64,000 bases of DNA from Chrysemys picta bellii (GCF_011386835.1 NC_088796.1:27979011-28043010), one strand, 5' to 3'. Counted from the first letter of the stretch, positions 19,552-33,325 are shown. The notes: generated by a model from the letters alone, not told the origin. A program made the numbers and translations.

Positions 19552-20706
19552 ATCATTTCAGTGGTAGCCTGGGATAATTACATTTTCTGCAGCTAGTTCC
19601 ACCTGATACCTGCCATATTTTCCAGCTCATTTACTGTACCTGTGAGTCATGGAAAGCCTGAAGCACATGTTAAAACATTTACACTCTAGCAGTATCCACC
19701 TCAAGCAATGCATCTGCACCAGTTCACTGTTAGCTGCCAGTCAGGGGGAAAAACAGGGCTGAGGAGGAAACACAGGAGAGATCAAGATATCAGCGAGCAG
19801 TGACACTTGTCCCTATTTCATCCCAGGCCAAAGAGTGTGTGTGGTTTTAAAGAATGCCATATTGATTCAGAAGGGGTTTTGGGAAGTAGAATGATACGAG
19901 CTGAAGTACTGACTCATTAATGAAGAATTTATTGCAGTTAGTACCAGTGGAATTGTGGCTATTACCCAACAGCTGGTATATACAAGCGAAGCAGTCTCAT
20001 GTTTGTTTCAGAAACATAATGGGTTGCAACACGACATTTTGTTGACCTAGGGTTGGGTTTGCAGGAGAATCAGTGAGATTGATCCTAAAGGCCACAGTAC
20101 AATTATGGAACAATGTTTCATAGAGAGAATTAGTACTGCAGTGCATGTGTCTAATTCAAGTTATATAATCTGCCACAGGGTCACACAGTTGCCAAAAAAT
20201 GGTAACAGAAATATCTGGGGCTTGATTTCTGTACTCTGCTCTGCTGCTTTGCACAGCTCTGAAGATGCAAAGTGACTGAACTCTGGCCCTATCTCCCCTG
20301 TTGGGGACTCTCTGGTATGGGGTATTCCCCTGTGGGCAAAGAGCTGGCACAGCTGGACCTTATGGCAGGCATCATTGTGGCCTTTGGCATATAGGGGCAC
20401 AGAGCATTAGTGGCCAAAGCGGACTGCACTCTGTCTGTCCTCAGCTGGCAGACGGTCCCTTGGGGACAATTGACGTACATTGGTGGTGAAGCTGGCATTG
20501 TCATTGTACTTGCTCTGTGAGTAAATAGCAGATTTCAGTGTTGTCAGCCTGTTTCAGCTGGGGAGGAGCAGATACAAGCAGTAGGATCAAAACCAAATGT
20601 ACTATAGTTCTGTGAAGTCAGCATTGACATGTGCCTGTATCCTAGCTCTATGTGTATTTCTCTTAAACTAATAACCAGGATATATTTTGTAGTCACCAGC
20701 ATCAGT

Positions 20707-20726
20707 CACACACACACACACACACA
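20707..20726. repeat. (CA)10 microsatellite
   Basis: Uninterrupted CA dinucleotides within ATCAGTCACACA...CAACTA. Confidence 0.95.
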
Positions 20727-21171
20727 ACTACCCAATGCTAAATTATTTCTGCCTCTGCTGGGCCAGGGTACATGAGGAAGACCATGCATGCCCTGGAATG
20801 CTTTTCAGCAGGTTCTATTCTGGGTGGTCCACTGTGTGATCTGTTTGGAGGTTATGTGGGGGTAAAGGTGGGAGCCAGAACTGGAGCAGGAGAACCTGTG
20901 TCCTTTGCTAGCTCTGTTGCATTTGGTATATCTGGAGAGTGTCCTGCCAGAATTTTGTCCACTGTGTGCAGTATCAGTGATAATTTTTCTGCCGGATATA
21001 ACTCTAAGAGACAAAAACTGCTGGGTTTTTTTGTTTGGTTGGTTTTTGAGGTTAGATGTGTTTGTTTAATAGAGTTTGACACTCTGACAAACAGCTGAGC
21101 TCATTTTAACACTAGTTTTTAAGGCTAGGGTTCAGCGGTGAGTGAAATGGTAGTTAGCAAAATATTTGTCG

Positions 21172-21200
21172 TGGTGTGTGTGTGTGTCCGTGTGTATGTT
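21172..21200. repeat. Interrupted (TG)n microsatellite
   Basis: GTGGTGTGTGTGTGTGTCC followed by GTGTGTATG. Confidence 0.85.
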
Positions 21201-24200
21201 TAATATACACTTAGATAAGATTTCACTCTTTTGCCATTAGCAATACAACTAAACCACAGAAAAAATAGATTTAAATTGTGATAAGCAGCTTCCGCAGGCT
21301 ATGCTTGAAAATATGAACTTATGAAAATGCACCAATTTAAAGCAGAAGTCAGAATCCTGCAGTCCACATTACTTACCTCCTCCCACATTATTTTAAAAAA
21401 AGAAAAACTTCAGCTATATTCTGGAGATTAATGTGTCAAGTGGAATATTCCACTAGTCAGATCTTCTGATATAGGTTTCTCTGGTACTTTTCCATTCAGC
21501 CAGAGAGGTGCTGACAACATTTTTGCTAGGGACTGCTATGAAAATGTCCTCCTTTTAGCTTCAGAAAGACCCCATGGGCTACTTCCATAGAGAGGAGACA
21601 ATGAGAGACAGAGGAATCCATTAATATATTTCCCCATTTAAACAAAAATGTTCTCTTCTAATAATAACTAGAGAAAGGAGGCAGCATCACATGGCACATG
21701 CTTATAGCAAACTGCTTTTTGCAAAAAAATGTTTAGAGTGTACATTTGCTAGAAAGATGTATTTCATATATACATAATATAGCAGGGGAATCAATTTCTG
21801 TGCCAGCCCTAAGATTGATAATTCCTCTGTTATAGGTGAATCTTTAGCTGCTTCGTTAAGGCTGCTTTAATCCCCTTTGTCCCACTCACTTTATGTTCAA
21901 TTCACCATGCGACTTGGGAAAGATGACTGAATAGTTCATTGATTCATAGTTGTTAATGATTAATGAGTATGGAGCTGTTCAACACTTAAGTCACTAGATC
22001 AGATTGGTAGTGACCTACAGTTGACACGACAGGTGGCATGTGTGAGATATTCTGGTGCTCTCAGCTCATTTCCTAGGGAAGTCCCTGGAAAGACTCCTGC
22101 TGAGTTCAATGGATGTTGAATCAGGACCTTAATCAATAAATGTTCACGTCATAAAAAGCACCATCACAGGTGACGTTAATTGTCATCCCTTTCAATAGAG
22201 AGGTCAAGGGTGGAGTGTAAAGTTCACCCTTGTACTAGTCCTTTGCACATTGGCCATGTGCTACCCCCTTGCAGAAGAGTGAATTTGACCCTGAATACGT
22301 ATGAATATTGACCTCTTTCTTCATCCCTAACATGTGCCCCTACACAAGAGTGCTGAGGTACATTGCTGGGCAATGTGGGGAAGTTTCCACTGCAACTGCC
22401 CAAGTGATTCCTGACATATGGATGGAGAATGCAAAGCAATCCTGGCACTCTGGTATCGTCCAGGAGCACTAAATTCTCTAAAAATAACATCTCTGTATAT
22501 TTTTTTGAAAGGCAAAACATGAAAACATTAGGCTTGCAAACATTAGCTCATCACTTCTGTACAGTGTGAAACAAGCCATCCAGGGCCTGATGCTGATTTG
22601 ATTTCCCTACTCAGCAAAAACCTCATTGAATTCAACTGGAATTTGGTCTGTGTGAGGAGTGTAGGATGGGGCCTCCAAAACCCTGCCTCCCATGCCCCTG
22701 AATCACTTAACTGCAAAACCCAAATTACTTTGCCATTTGTGCTTTATAAAGGGACTGACCACCGGTGAAAGCAGAGGTTACCTTGTGTTTAAATTCTAGT
22801 GAGATCTCTCAAATGGGAAATGCTTGTGTAAACAACAGTAAACAACAAACACTGGCACAGTGTATTTGTGATGTACTTTTAGAGAGGCCTGTAATTCCTG
22901 TAATTTTACATTGAACGCTCAGGGGTGGTTCAGGGAAGCTGCAAAAGGGTCTAGGGGGAAAGGAATCCTTACCCTGTCCTAATCACTTGAGGCCATGGAG
23001 CTGCTCCATGGCTTCAGCTGCTGCCTTAAGGTGGTGGTAGTGCCTGTTATGCATACACCCTCTCCCTGTGATGAGCAATGGCTGGTGGATCTGTGTAGAG
23101 GCAGATCCAGTGACCCAGTTCCTTTTCCCTGCATCCAACCCAGGTCCATAGAGATACATGGTTGCCCCATCAGAGGAGAGTCACCAAAACTTGATCTCTT
23201 TGTGCACTGGAGCTGCTGTCACAGACTAAGATGTGAGCGGTCAGGCCTAGTGGCCAGAACTGGAGTCAGGAACCAAGCCAAGGGTCAGAGCCAGAGCCAA
23301 GAAGAGGGCTGGACAGGGTGAAACCAGGGCTGAAGATGAGGCAACAGCAGAACTGGGGTCAGACTAGAACAAGGCTGGGAACAAGGACAACAGAAACAAG
23401 ATCACAGCTGTAAGTACATGTATTGAATAACCACAGCAGCACTCAGCTTGTGGGGCCTGAGTAGTCCTGGCAATGCTTCTCAGTCCATCAGGCGATCTGG
23501 CCAGTTAGGGGTTTCTGCTGAAGTTAGCTAGTTGATCCTAGGCCCAGCTGCAGGTCCTCATTCCTAACAGCTGCACTGCATCTAGAGCTCTGCATAGCCA
23601 TGGATTAGGCTTCAGGATTTGTCCCACAATATTTATAAACAGATGAATATATTATTCTGGTAGAAGCAAACTGTGATTGGCCCCTGGCAGGGGGGATGGA
23701 TGCAAGAAGCTCTCTATTCCCGTTCACATGCCCCCACACAAGGTCTGGCTATAGTCACTGTCCCTGTATCCCATGAGAATCCCACGCTGCATAAGTGCTG
23801 GCAAGACAAACTAACTGGCTGTATCAGGGAAGGCATGCTGCAGAGCTCCCCTGCTCAGCTGAGGGCTCCAGGCCAGGTAGCATTGTGTTCCCAGAAGCAC
23901 ATGCTTCCCCAATGCTCTTCTGGGGCAGTGCAGCTCCACACCACCCCAAACACAGACGGTGACAGGAAGCAACAAGAGAAACAACAGCTTTTAGTATTTT
24001 TCTGGTATCTGACTAATTGGTCCTGAATGTGCTCAATCCATTTGGTCCTTGTTTCGTTATAAGTGGGGATGATTTTAATGCCTTTTACCACACCTTTGAT
24101 TTGCTTCACAGTAAACAATTCATTAGACTGCAAAGAGAGATTTGAGGCATTCAGGGACCAACCCATGACCCACCAAAATCAATGGAAGACACACATTGAC

Positions 24201-27200
24201 TTCAAGGAGAATTGATCAAGCCTTCAGTCCACCTCTTACATGTTCTTGAATTGCTGGCAATTTGCTTTCTTAAGCAGCTTTGCTTTCCAATAAATCAGTA
24301 ATAAGTACAGATAACAAAGGTGGAGCAGACCTCCTGGAGATGTACTTTTTTAAATGCTATCTTTTATTTCACCCAAGCTATATCTATATGCTCACAGTAA
24401 GGATTCTTTGTTTTCCTGATGAAGTAGAAATAAGCCTCTTTTGCTCTGAGAGAATTATTAAAGCAACCTCTTTTGCTGCGATTTCATTTGTTTGTAAGTT
24501 TGTATTAAAAACCATGGAGCAAGATGCTGACCTAGTGAAAATGTACCCACTTAAAGATTCTATCCTATGTATACAGTATTATCATAGCAGACTCTTGTTG
24601 GGCATCAATCTCTAATGTGAATAATCAGTGATTTATTGTGCTTTATATGAGAATATACAACCGTCTGGCTTTTTTAAGCTGTACATATCGGAGAGGGCAA
24701 ACACATGGCAATTTTCATTTATTGTACTGGGCGTTGTGTCGCTAACGCCCTGTGCAGAGCATTAGAGGACAGTTAATGCTTTATCTGAAAATGGGAACTA
24801 AGCCATTATTTACTGCAGATTCTGTTACTGATGTAGAATTCTTTATAAAGGGATGAAACCTTCCCTACAGAACAACTATAGAACAGAGGACTTACATAAA
24901 AAAACCCAACCCTTTGGCTAACCAGGAAATAGACTGCTACAAGATGAAAAAAATACTACACGTGGAATATTTTAGAAGTCTATTATGGGGTATCTTATTA
25001 GTGACAAAGGTCTTAATCGCATTCAAATCCATGAATAGGATTAATCCCAGTGTAGCACATATGTAAGCTGGTGGTCTGAGTGAGCTCTCTCCTGCCATCT
25101 ATTGATGAACTGGGGAAAAAGAACAGAACTTGTTTGCATAAACACACCTACTTCACCAAGGTGATCAATTTTGGCCCTTTTGGTTTAAAATTCACCTAAA
25201 ACTTGGATGCAGAGGTAATTAAATGTTATCCTTATTGCATGACTATAGGGCAGCAGAACTGTACTTAATATGCCCTAAAAGAGTAATATTAGTTATTGTT
25301 GCCACAACTTTACCCTCACTCTCTAAGTGTGCAGGGTAGTGACCAATCTCTAGTTAAAAGTTGGAGGGGGCAGTGAGGATTGTTTGAGGCCGCTAGAGAC
25401 TATTTGATTCTGCCCTTTCAGTGTTTAAAGCTAGAGCTGCTAAGATTCAGTTGAAAGTCTTTATCTCTTCTAAGTGACCATCAGAGCTGAAATTAATAGT
25501 AAGATGGTCTAGGGGGCTGAGCCTTAGACCTGATATTGAGACAGCATTGAGTTGAAAGATGACACAGAGGAGGTAATAGCAGAGAGGTTCCCCCCTACCC
25601 AATAAAATCTGGAAGAGCTGAAAGTGCTAAGAAGCAAGCTACATCTGTGGCAGTGGCAAAGCAATAGTGGTGAAGGCATCGCTTACCTTTCCCCACATTC
25701 AGGAGCTGGAGATGAACACACCTGAATTTACCCCTGGACTACAGGACTTTGCTCATCGCTGGCAACAAACTGTGAGTGGGGGTTCAACAGGGGGAAAGCT
25801 ATGTTAAAGGGAAATTTGTCCACAGGACTTTCTCACTGCAAGATGGGAAATTGAGTCAAAGAACTATTGTCCAAGATACTGGGGGCTGGGTGTTTTACCT
25901 ATAGTTTGCATACTTCTGAGTCATTGGTGCTGCATTTACTGAAGTTAATGCTGTGCTCCTTCTTCCCTTAGTAAGTTTTCTTTTTGTTATACCCAGACTC
26001 CGTGCTTGTGAGTGGGGAAGTATTGCCTACTCGAAGCGCTCGGGGGTGGTATTTAGTTTCCCCAGATTTCTGGGTGAGCTGGTTCTGAATTGGTTCTTTT
26101 GTAACATTAACAGAACCCCCTATATATTGAACCTGGCCCTTCTTGCTGTTGACACCACTTGGCAGAAGGGTGTCATGTATCAAAATGATTTGGTGAAGAG
26201 TACTGACAATAAAAGTCCTGTTTGCAGGTGTTCACACTGCAGAGCAGACTGTGAGATATAATGCAAACAAATCCAAAAAGGATTTGGATTATTTAGATGA
26301 CTGGGTCAAGGGATGGCAAAGGTTGCTCAGTGTAAACATATGTTGAGTAATTAGCCCAGGAGCTAGGAAATATGTGCTGAATGGAGCAATCATAGTAATC
26401 AGGAGGCTACCTTGGAAAAATCATTGAAACCATTATCTCAGTGCAGAGCATTAATATAGACCAGGCAAACGAGGAAGTAACTTGTAGTAGCTGAGATACA
26501 AAAAGGTGATATTGGTACTGTACATGGGACTTATTTGGGACTTTATAGCTTGAGATCCAACTCAAGCCAGATTGTCTACATGGCTATTTTTAGCACCCTA
26601 GTGTGAACCTCAAGCCTAAGTCTGTAGACCCAGGCTCTAAGACTCATGGCTATGATTTTTTTTGCCATATAGACAAGAAAGTTATGAGGAAAAGTTTAGG
26701 GATTCAGGATTATTTTCAGTGGAAAAGAGGAGAGTAACCAAATAGAAGATTTTTAAATTATAATAGGGAGTGATACAGGTAATTTAGCTAAATTCTTCAG
26801 GTTGAAAAGACTTTAAGGGTACAGGACGCAGTGACAGCTACCGCTGTGCAAAAGGTTGACATAGAATCCAGAACTCCGGTGTAATTTGGGAAGATTCAGG
26901 ATTCTGTTACTCTTCCTAACTTCAGTGCCTTGTTAAGAAAAGTTCACCCCCTTTTTTCAGATCATTAATAAATAAATTAATCAGCACTGAACCAGAAACG
27001 TGAGGCATTGCTTTGTGAACCTTCTGCCATTTTGACCATTTCTGTCTCTTTAGATAGCTTCTGAACCAAGGCAGTGCTTAAGTAGTCCATGATGGGAAAT
27101 AAATAGCTGCTCATGAGGCTGAAGGGTTCTTATAGGTCTATTATAGCTCTCTTATGTAATTACTGAATATGTGCACTAAGGTACCAGGGAAATGCAACGA

Positions 27201-27720
27201 GAAATATAAAGGAGTTAGAAAAGCACATTAATTTGATGCTGGAGAAGAAGTTTGGGGGATGTGGTGGGTAAAGAAGAAAGGTGAGATTAAGATAGACCAG
27301 GAAGGAGGAAGCAGGTTGGAGGGGAAACAGGTATTTTTGCCACTGCAGTTTGTCCAGTTGTGTTTGGTACATTGGCAAACAGCTCAGGTCACTTTAACTG
27401 TAGCTTTTGAGTTTAGACTTCAGGGATGAGTGACTCGTTTTTATTTGAAGGCTCATTAGAGCATACATTTCCTTATGTCAAGTACAGTATCAGTGAGGGG
27501 GAAAACATAGTTTATTTACCAAAGTCGCTGGACAAATATCTTATGAAAACGTTGGGCAAGCCCTTATTCTTAAACAAATAATGAGACTGGGGTGATTCAT
27601 GAGGAGGGGAAATGGCGCCTGTGGTGTAAAACCTGATCATTGACACGATCTTTTTGACACAATCCTCTACTATCTCTGCAGCTAACACTTTGAACAGTGA
27701 GCTGAATATTTAGTCATACC

Positions 27721-28189
27721 TAAGGCTAAGATTTTGTCAAGGATATTTTTAGTAAAAGTCACGGACAGATCATGGGCAAAAAAGAAAAGTTCACGGAAGC
27801 CCGTGACCTGTCCTTGACTTTTACTAAAAATATCCATGATAAAATGGGAAGGGACTGGACAGCTGTGGGGTGGCTGGGAGCTCTGGGGCCCCCACCACCC
27901 ATGGGGGCTCAGATCTCCAGGGTCCCCTTGCCCTGCTGGGGCAGTGAGTGGGTAGCTGCCGGGGATCCCCCTGCCACCACGGCTGATGGGGAGCTGTGGG
28001 GTACCCCTGCTGCCCATGGGAGCTTGGGGGCCTGTTGCCTCAGGCGGTGGGGGGTACCTCACAGCTCCCTGTTGCTGCGGGAGGCAGTGGAACCCTGCAG
28101 CTCTCAGCCACGGGGGCTGAAGTCACAGAGTCTTTGGAAGTCACAAATTCTGTGACTTCCTCTACCTTCGTGATAAAATCGTAGCCTTA
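27721..28189. mobile_element. hAT-type MITE, 469 bp, with hairpin at its left end
   Basis: Ends TAAGGCTAAGATTTTGTCA and TGATAAAATCGTAGCCTTA are inverted repeats. The 8-bp flanks GTCATACC (27713-27720) and ATCATACC (28190-28197) match at 7 of 8. The left 120 bp is itself an inverted repeat: GATATTTTTAGTAAAAGTCA (27742-27761) against TGACTTTTACTAAAAATATC (about 27815-27834). The GC-rich centre gives open frames on both strands that are not genes. Confidence 0.85.
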
Positions 28190-28197
28190 ATCATACC

Positions 28198-31100
28198 GCT
28201 AGAAAAAGATCCTTCGAAGTGGAAAGCCAGAAAACCAAATAGAAGTCCATTAGTTTAAAAGTGATGGACTAATCCTCAAAGCAGTGCAATTTACTATAAT
28301 CCATTATGATGGTATTTAGGAATAGGATTGTTTTTTTGGGGGGGAAACTCTTATCTTTGTAGCCTTCATGGCCCTGTGGTTGAAATCAAAGAAACTGAAT
28401 ATACTGCCTCTGGCATTTGCAATGGGTATAGAGAAAAGTGGATTATTTATCTTCAGTACCCTAATTTTCTGCTACTTTAGCACAAAGATTCTTAAATAAA
28501 AGGTAAAAGAAAAGAAAAGGCTACAACAGAAAGTTCTTATTGTAATTCCCAACTATTTTGTTTCTGTGGTTGGTGTACATGTATTCCAAAGGGAAAATTA
28601 TTTGATGACTTTTTTCTTTTATCACTTATAAATGCAACAAAACAAAATGTGCAGTTTCCCTAACTTTTGTAATCTTGCCAATTTCTCCCAGTACTTTCTT
28701 GATGTACTATCCTGGGAGGACCAGGGAATTCACAACATCAACCAGAGACAAAATAGAATCATGATTTCATATGACAAAGCCAGACAAACCTTTACTGCAG
28801 AGCAAAACCAGAGCATTTTGCTCTGTTTGAAATCTGGTTGTTTCACGAACATTCATGTTTAGAAAGCAAGATAAAACCAATAGTTGGAAAGCTCTTCTTT
28901 TGAGTCAGTACTTCCATTGTCTCATTATACATGGCTAGCAGAATTATTGGGCTCCACTACCAGGCAAGTGGATTTTTGATAGGCTCAAAAGAGATATAAG
29001 GAGACAGTGGAAGTTTGTGACACCCACAAGCATGAAAGCAAAATTGCAACATTAAAACGCGTTTCAACTCTTTTTTTAGAACAGAGTAGGATCCCCCTTC
29101 ACTGCCAAATATATTTCAAATGATTGTAATTAATTTCAAAATAACACAAGAATTCCTCTATAACTAGATAAAAGGCACAATACATGGCATAAAGCAGTGC
29201 AAACAATAAAACCATGCAAATCTACTCTCATTTCAACTGAAGTACAAATATTTCTGACCAGGGTCAATCATACAAATGGGATAATTATCTATGAAGTTTA
29301 CACAGAAGGCCCCTCTCTACTTCCTGCCCAGATCTTCACTCAAAACCTGAACCAAACCATACATCTGAAATGTCTGGGACTTTCAAAAGGGCTCAGCATT
29401 GGCCTAACTCTGCTGCTAGTGAGGTAAAGGGAACATTTCCCAGCTGAGCAGAGTTGGGCTAAAGCTGAAAATCCCACCCTCAAGGTCTACCCACGAGGAG
29501 CGCTCATCTCCATGAATACAAATATTAGTGTATGGGCCCAACTATTCTGCATGTCAGACCTGATCTGAAAGCCCACTGAAACTAATGGAAAGACTCCAAG
29601 TAACTTTAACGGGGTTTGGATCAAGACCATGCCATCTATTTTCAGACTTTACATATTTTTCACTCTCCAGCAAATTAAAATGTTTGTTACTATGTCTGTA
29701 TGATTGTCCAGAACAGATGTATCAGGATAATAAAGACATTGTAATAATTCACCAGAACAGCCAAAGGTCAAGTAAAAAGGACACTGACTCGTACAGTTAA
29801 GTATTGAAATGGGCATTCTCTCTTCAGTACATTTGTCTTCTATAGTTATCCATGACCAGTAGCCGGAATTTTACTAACTCCCAACTGGCTCTAAACGTTT
29901 ACATAAAAACTTCCAGTTTAGCTTTGCTCTGTGGTGTTAGATTTCTTTTATAGTTTTCCTATTTTATGTGTTGCTCTTTAGACACAATTATTAGATATTG
30001 TGCTTTCGTGCAGCCAAGCAAAGGAAAACAAGAGCAACCATTTCTGTTTCTTCTTGTTATTCTTTAGTAAAATTGGCCCCAATCTTGCAATTAGATCTAA
30101 GTGGGAAGAACCCTGCAGCTGTGAAGAGCCCAGCCGATGGCAAGATTAGGACTATAGGGATGTGGGCATCTTCATTTTTAATGAGTATCATGCATTGATT
30201 CTATGTGACTGTGAAACACACTTTGATGCAAATGTTGCCGGGGTGTGGACTGGAGTCTTCTCCCAGGACATGCCCAAGGAAACTCCTTTGCACTGTGAAA
30301 TTGTATTAGGGAACAGGATAGAAATGTTACATTTCACAGCTTTATACTTAGAGAAGATTAAAATGGTGGGAGCGCAGTTCCGCTGAAATAGGAACCAGAT
30401 CAAAGTAACAGCCCTATGAAAAACAAACCAGTTCTGTGCTTCAAAGTTCAATTGCCTTTTATTTTATATTCGAATTTGAGATGGCCCTGAGCTGTATCAT
30501 TTGGATGTAGATCCCAAACCTTTGAAAGTTCAGGGTGGCTTTGGTTCACAGACATCTGCTGTTCTCATTAATTTAGGCCTAGTTTGGGACTCAGTCTTAT
30601 GTGGCCACCCAGAGAAAAGGAAAAGTGAGGACTCATCGCACATCTGGTGCAGACATCTTGGTGTTTCCCTCAGAACAGAGGAAGGACAGAGATTTCACAC
30701 ACAGTGCTTCTTCCATCCCCTGAGCAGGAGGCGCTATGGCTGCATAAGGGAGGGAAACAAGCTCCATCAAAAGATTACAGGAAGTTACCTCTCCCTGGGA
30801 TCATGAAGGGAGCAGGGAAAGAATTGTTGCTTCCCAGGACAGTGGCAGCTGCTACAAAACTACCAATTGTAAGGTGAATGTATTTCATTTAGAACACCAT
30901 CTGGGTCTGGTTTTGGTAACTTCAACCATGTACACTGCATTCTGGGAGTTGTTAGACTGCTTCTTGCTCAGCAGTAAATTCTCAATCCTTGCATGTCGTC
31001 TTACAGTGGTTTCCATTTGGCTGTCACCTTTCACAGTGCCAGCAGTTACCTGGTAAATGTTGACCTCTACTCATTGGAAACCAAATGGTATAGTTCTGGT

Positions 31101-31727
31101 AATGGAACTATTGGGAAAAGTTATGGGTTAGAATTCATCCTCTGGAGAGTGGTGAAGCTTTTCCACTTCTATCTCACCTCACCCCATGGCCTCCCTCACT
31201 GGGCGTCCCTAGGATGGCCTAATTTTGGCACTTCTGGTTTCTCCATGTTTTACATTTCACATAAGGCAAACAGCAGTCAGCCTAGCTGTGCAGTACAGCT
31301 CAGTTGTTTAGATTAGTAACTGACAACAACAGTCTCCTTGCATTATGTAAAATGAAGTTCAACGGTAGCTGCGTATAGGCTTATCTCAGTTATTTAGCTG
31401 CTGGGAAATGTTAGCAGTACAGCTCCCATAGACTGTATTTTCAAATAATAAATCATTACTTGACTAGAAAACCATATAACTTTCCCCTTTCTTTGTACTA
31501 AAATAGCATGTTTTTTTATTCACTGTTTGTTCCTTTTTTATTTATCCTTGAAATTCTGATTGAAATGATAAAACAGAAATAGCCTAAGCAGGTGGTTGTA
31601 AAATCATTTTCTTTGGGGAAAGATCAATGAGATTTCCATGGCTACTTTAACTCTTGACCACTGAAAGACAAAGTCTTTTCTCCTGAGCATGAATTGGGCT
31701 GCAACTAACTCTGAAAGTATAAAGTAA
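28198..31727. other. 3.5-kb interval with no recognised feature
   Basis: AT-rich and mostly unique-looking on both strands. Short open frames (for example 30501-30806, 30993-31316) lack any motif. No splice-flanked exon or RNA gene is visible. Confidence 0.45.
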
Positions 31728-31735
31728 TATGTAGA

Positions 31736-32875
31736 TAGGGTGACCAGACGTCCCGATTTTATCGGCACTGTCCCGATATTTCCTTGTTTGTCCCGCGTCC
31801 CGACCGACATGCGGTCGGGACACTGGACAAACAAGGAAATGCCCCGGAGCCTAGAGCCCGGAAGTGCTCGCGCCCCCCCCCCCCCGCCCCGACTCCGCCC
31901 CTTCCTCCCCCAATTGGCTCCCTCCCCGAATCCCCACCTCTTCCCCGGGCTCACCATTCCCCCTCCCTCCGCAAGCGCTGGAGGGAGGCCCGGGAGACGC
32001 AGGGGAAGCGCGGGGCCGGGGTGAGTGAGAGTCCGGCCTGGCCCCGAGCAGGCAGGACTCAGTTGGGTGGTAGGGCGAGGAGGGGGGCGGCCCGCGGGGC
32101 CAGGAGGCGGCTGTTCTCACCCCCGGCCAGCGGGACTCGGGAGCAGCCACTGCTGCAGCTCCCACTGCCGCGGGGGAGGAAGCGGCCATGGCGCTCCGCA
32201 GCTGCGGCGCCTCCGAACCCCCCGAGCCGGGGCCTGCTGCGGGGACCCAGCAGTGCGCACGCTGGGCCCAGCTCCTGACCAGTCGCGTCTGGGCTGCTGC
32301 CCAGCTGGTGCTATCCCGCGGCGGCCCCGGGGCGGAGGCATCGGCCGCCCAGCCCCGTTCGTTCCCCTGCAGGACGGGGGGGCTGGGGCCTGCTGCCCCC
32401 ACTCCGGGGCCGCCGCGGGATAGCACCAGCTGGGCAGCAGCCCAGACGCGACTGGCCAGGGGCTGGGCCCAGCGTGTGCGCTACTGGGTCCCTGCAGCAG
32501 GCCCCGGCTCGGGGGGTTCAGGGGCGCCAGAGCTGCAGCCGCGGAGCGCCATGGCCGCTTCCTCCCCCGCGGCAGTGGGAGCTGCAGCAGCGGCTGCTCC
32601 CGAGTCCCGCTGGCCGGGGGTGAGAACAGCCGCCTCCTGGCCCCACGGGCCGCCCCCCTCCTCGCCCTACCACCCAACTGAGTCCTGCCTGCAAGGGACC
32701 AGGCCGGACTGTTACTCACCCCGGCTTCCCCTGAGTCTCCCGGGCCTCCATCCAGCGCTTGCGGAGGAAGGGTGGTTTTTTTTTTTTTTGGCCACGCCCC
32801 CCGCCACACCCCCCCCCGCGTCACCCCCCTTCCCCCCGCGTCCCGATATTTGTCTTGGGTGATCTGGTCACCCTA
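31736..32875 (+). mobile_element. hAT-type GC-rich foldback MITE, 1140 bp (copy 1)
   Basis: Ends TAGGGTGACCAGACGTCCCG and GATCTGGTCACCCTA are inverted repeats. The 8-bp flanks TATGTAGA (31728-31735) and TATGCAGA (32876-32883) match at 7 of 8. The interior is one long inverted repeat: arms about 31965-32330 and 32403-32775, with a ~70-bp loop. The same ~100-residue peptide (GRTQLGGRARRGAARGARRR...) can be read from the + strand (32025 on) and from the - strand (32700 down), which proves the symmetry and shows these frames are not genes. The interior is CpG-rich, unlike all its surroundings. Confidence 0.88.
31781..31837. repeat. Small hairpin near the left end of foldback copy 1
   Basis: CCTTGTTTGTCC(C) pairs with GGACAAACAAGG, and TCCCGACCG pairs with CGGTCGGGA, around the centre ACATG. 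The equivalent hairpin, diverged, is at about 41960-42015 in copy 2. Confidence 0.8.
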
Positions 32876-32883
32876 TATGCAGA

Positions 32884-33325
32884 GACAAGGTGGGTAAGGT
32901 AATATCTTTTATTGGACCAACTTCTGTTGGTCAGAGAGACAAGCTTTCGAGCATACTCAGAGCTTGTCTTCAGGAGCTATGACACTGAATAAGGGCAAAT
33001 CTATACGACAGCGCTACATTGGAGCAGCTGCACATTGGCATCATAACTCCACCTCAGCGAAACGTGTAAGCGACGTCAGTGGGAGAGCGTCTCCTGCCGA
33101 CATAGCGCCAGCGTGGACAACATAAAACTTGTCACTTGGGAGGGGGTGGGCTTTTTCACACTCCTGAGTGTCGTAAGTTAGATCGTCTTAAGCGATAGTG
33201 TAGATCTGCCCATAGTTTCCCAGCCCTGAAGAAGAGCTCTGTATAACCTTGAAAGTTTGTCTCTCTGACCAATAGAAGTCGGTTGAATAAAAGATATTAC
33301 CTTACCCACCTTGTCTCTCTACTAG
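32884..33325. repeat. Inverted pair of PLE-type tails (second tail family) around a MITE
   Basis: Left arm, AAGGTGGGTAAGGTAATATC...ACAAGCTTTCGAGC (about 32888-32954), reappears as its reverse complement at about 33230-33320 (GAAAGTTTGTCTCTC...GATATTACCTTACCCACCTT). The tail architecture (AAGCTTTCGAG, then a conserved terminal block) parallels the first PLE family. Another forward copy of this tail is at about 49330-49430. Family assignment to PLE is inference. The inverted pairing is seen directly. Confidence 0.65.
32993..33211. mobile_element. MITE inside the tail pair, 219 bp
   Basis: Ends GGGCAAATCTATAC and GTGTAGATCTGCCC are imperfect inverted repeats, with the CTAYAC/GTRTAG core seen in the Harbinger MITEs. 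Internal arms CCTGCCGACATAGCGC and TCAGTGGGAGAGCG are partly symmetric. No clear target duplication (TAA left, ATA right). Confidence 0.6.

Larger units (their letters stand above)
19552..27712. other. 8.2-kb interval with no recognised transposon or gene
   Basis: Read on both strands. The only certain features are two dinucleotide repeats (listed separately). GGGCCTGATGCTGATTTG near 22582 recalls the small palindromic repeat at 4706. Around 23240-23570 a GCCAGAACTGGAGTCAGGAACC-like, GA-rich stretch may be a decayed LTR, but I cannot delimit it. All open frames here are under about 120 codons, overlap on both strands and show no motif. This is the longest stretch in the window free of obvious young elements. 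Confidence 0.45.

Noticed and set aside
20707..21200. CA and TG repeats as a Z-DNA or regulatory element
   Set aside because: Ordinary short microsatellites. No further evidence.
31784..32862. Cluster of 130-235-codon frames on both strands
   Set aside because: The inverted repeat of the foldback element yields the same peptide from both strands. Not genes.
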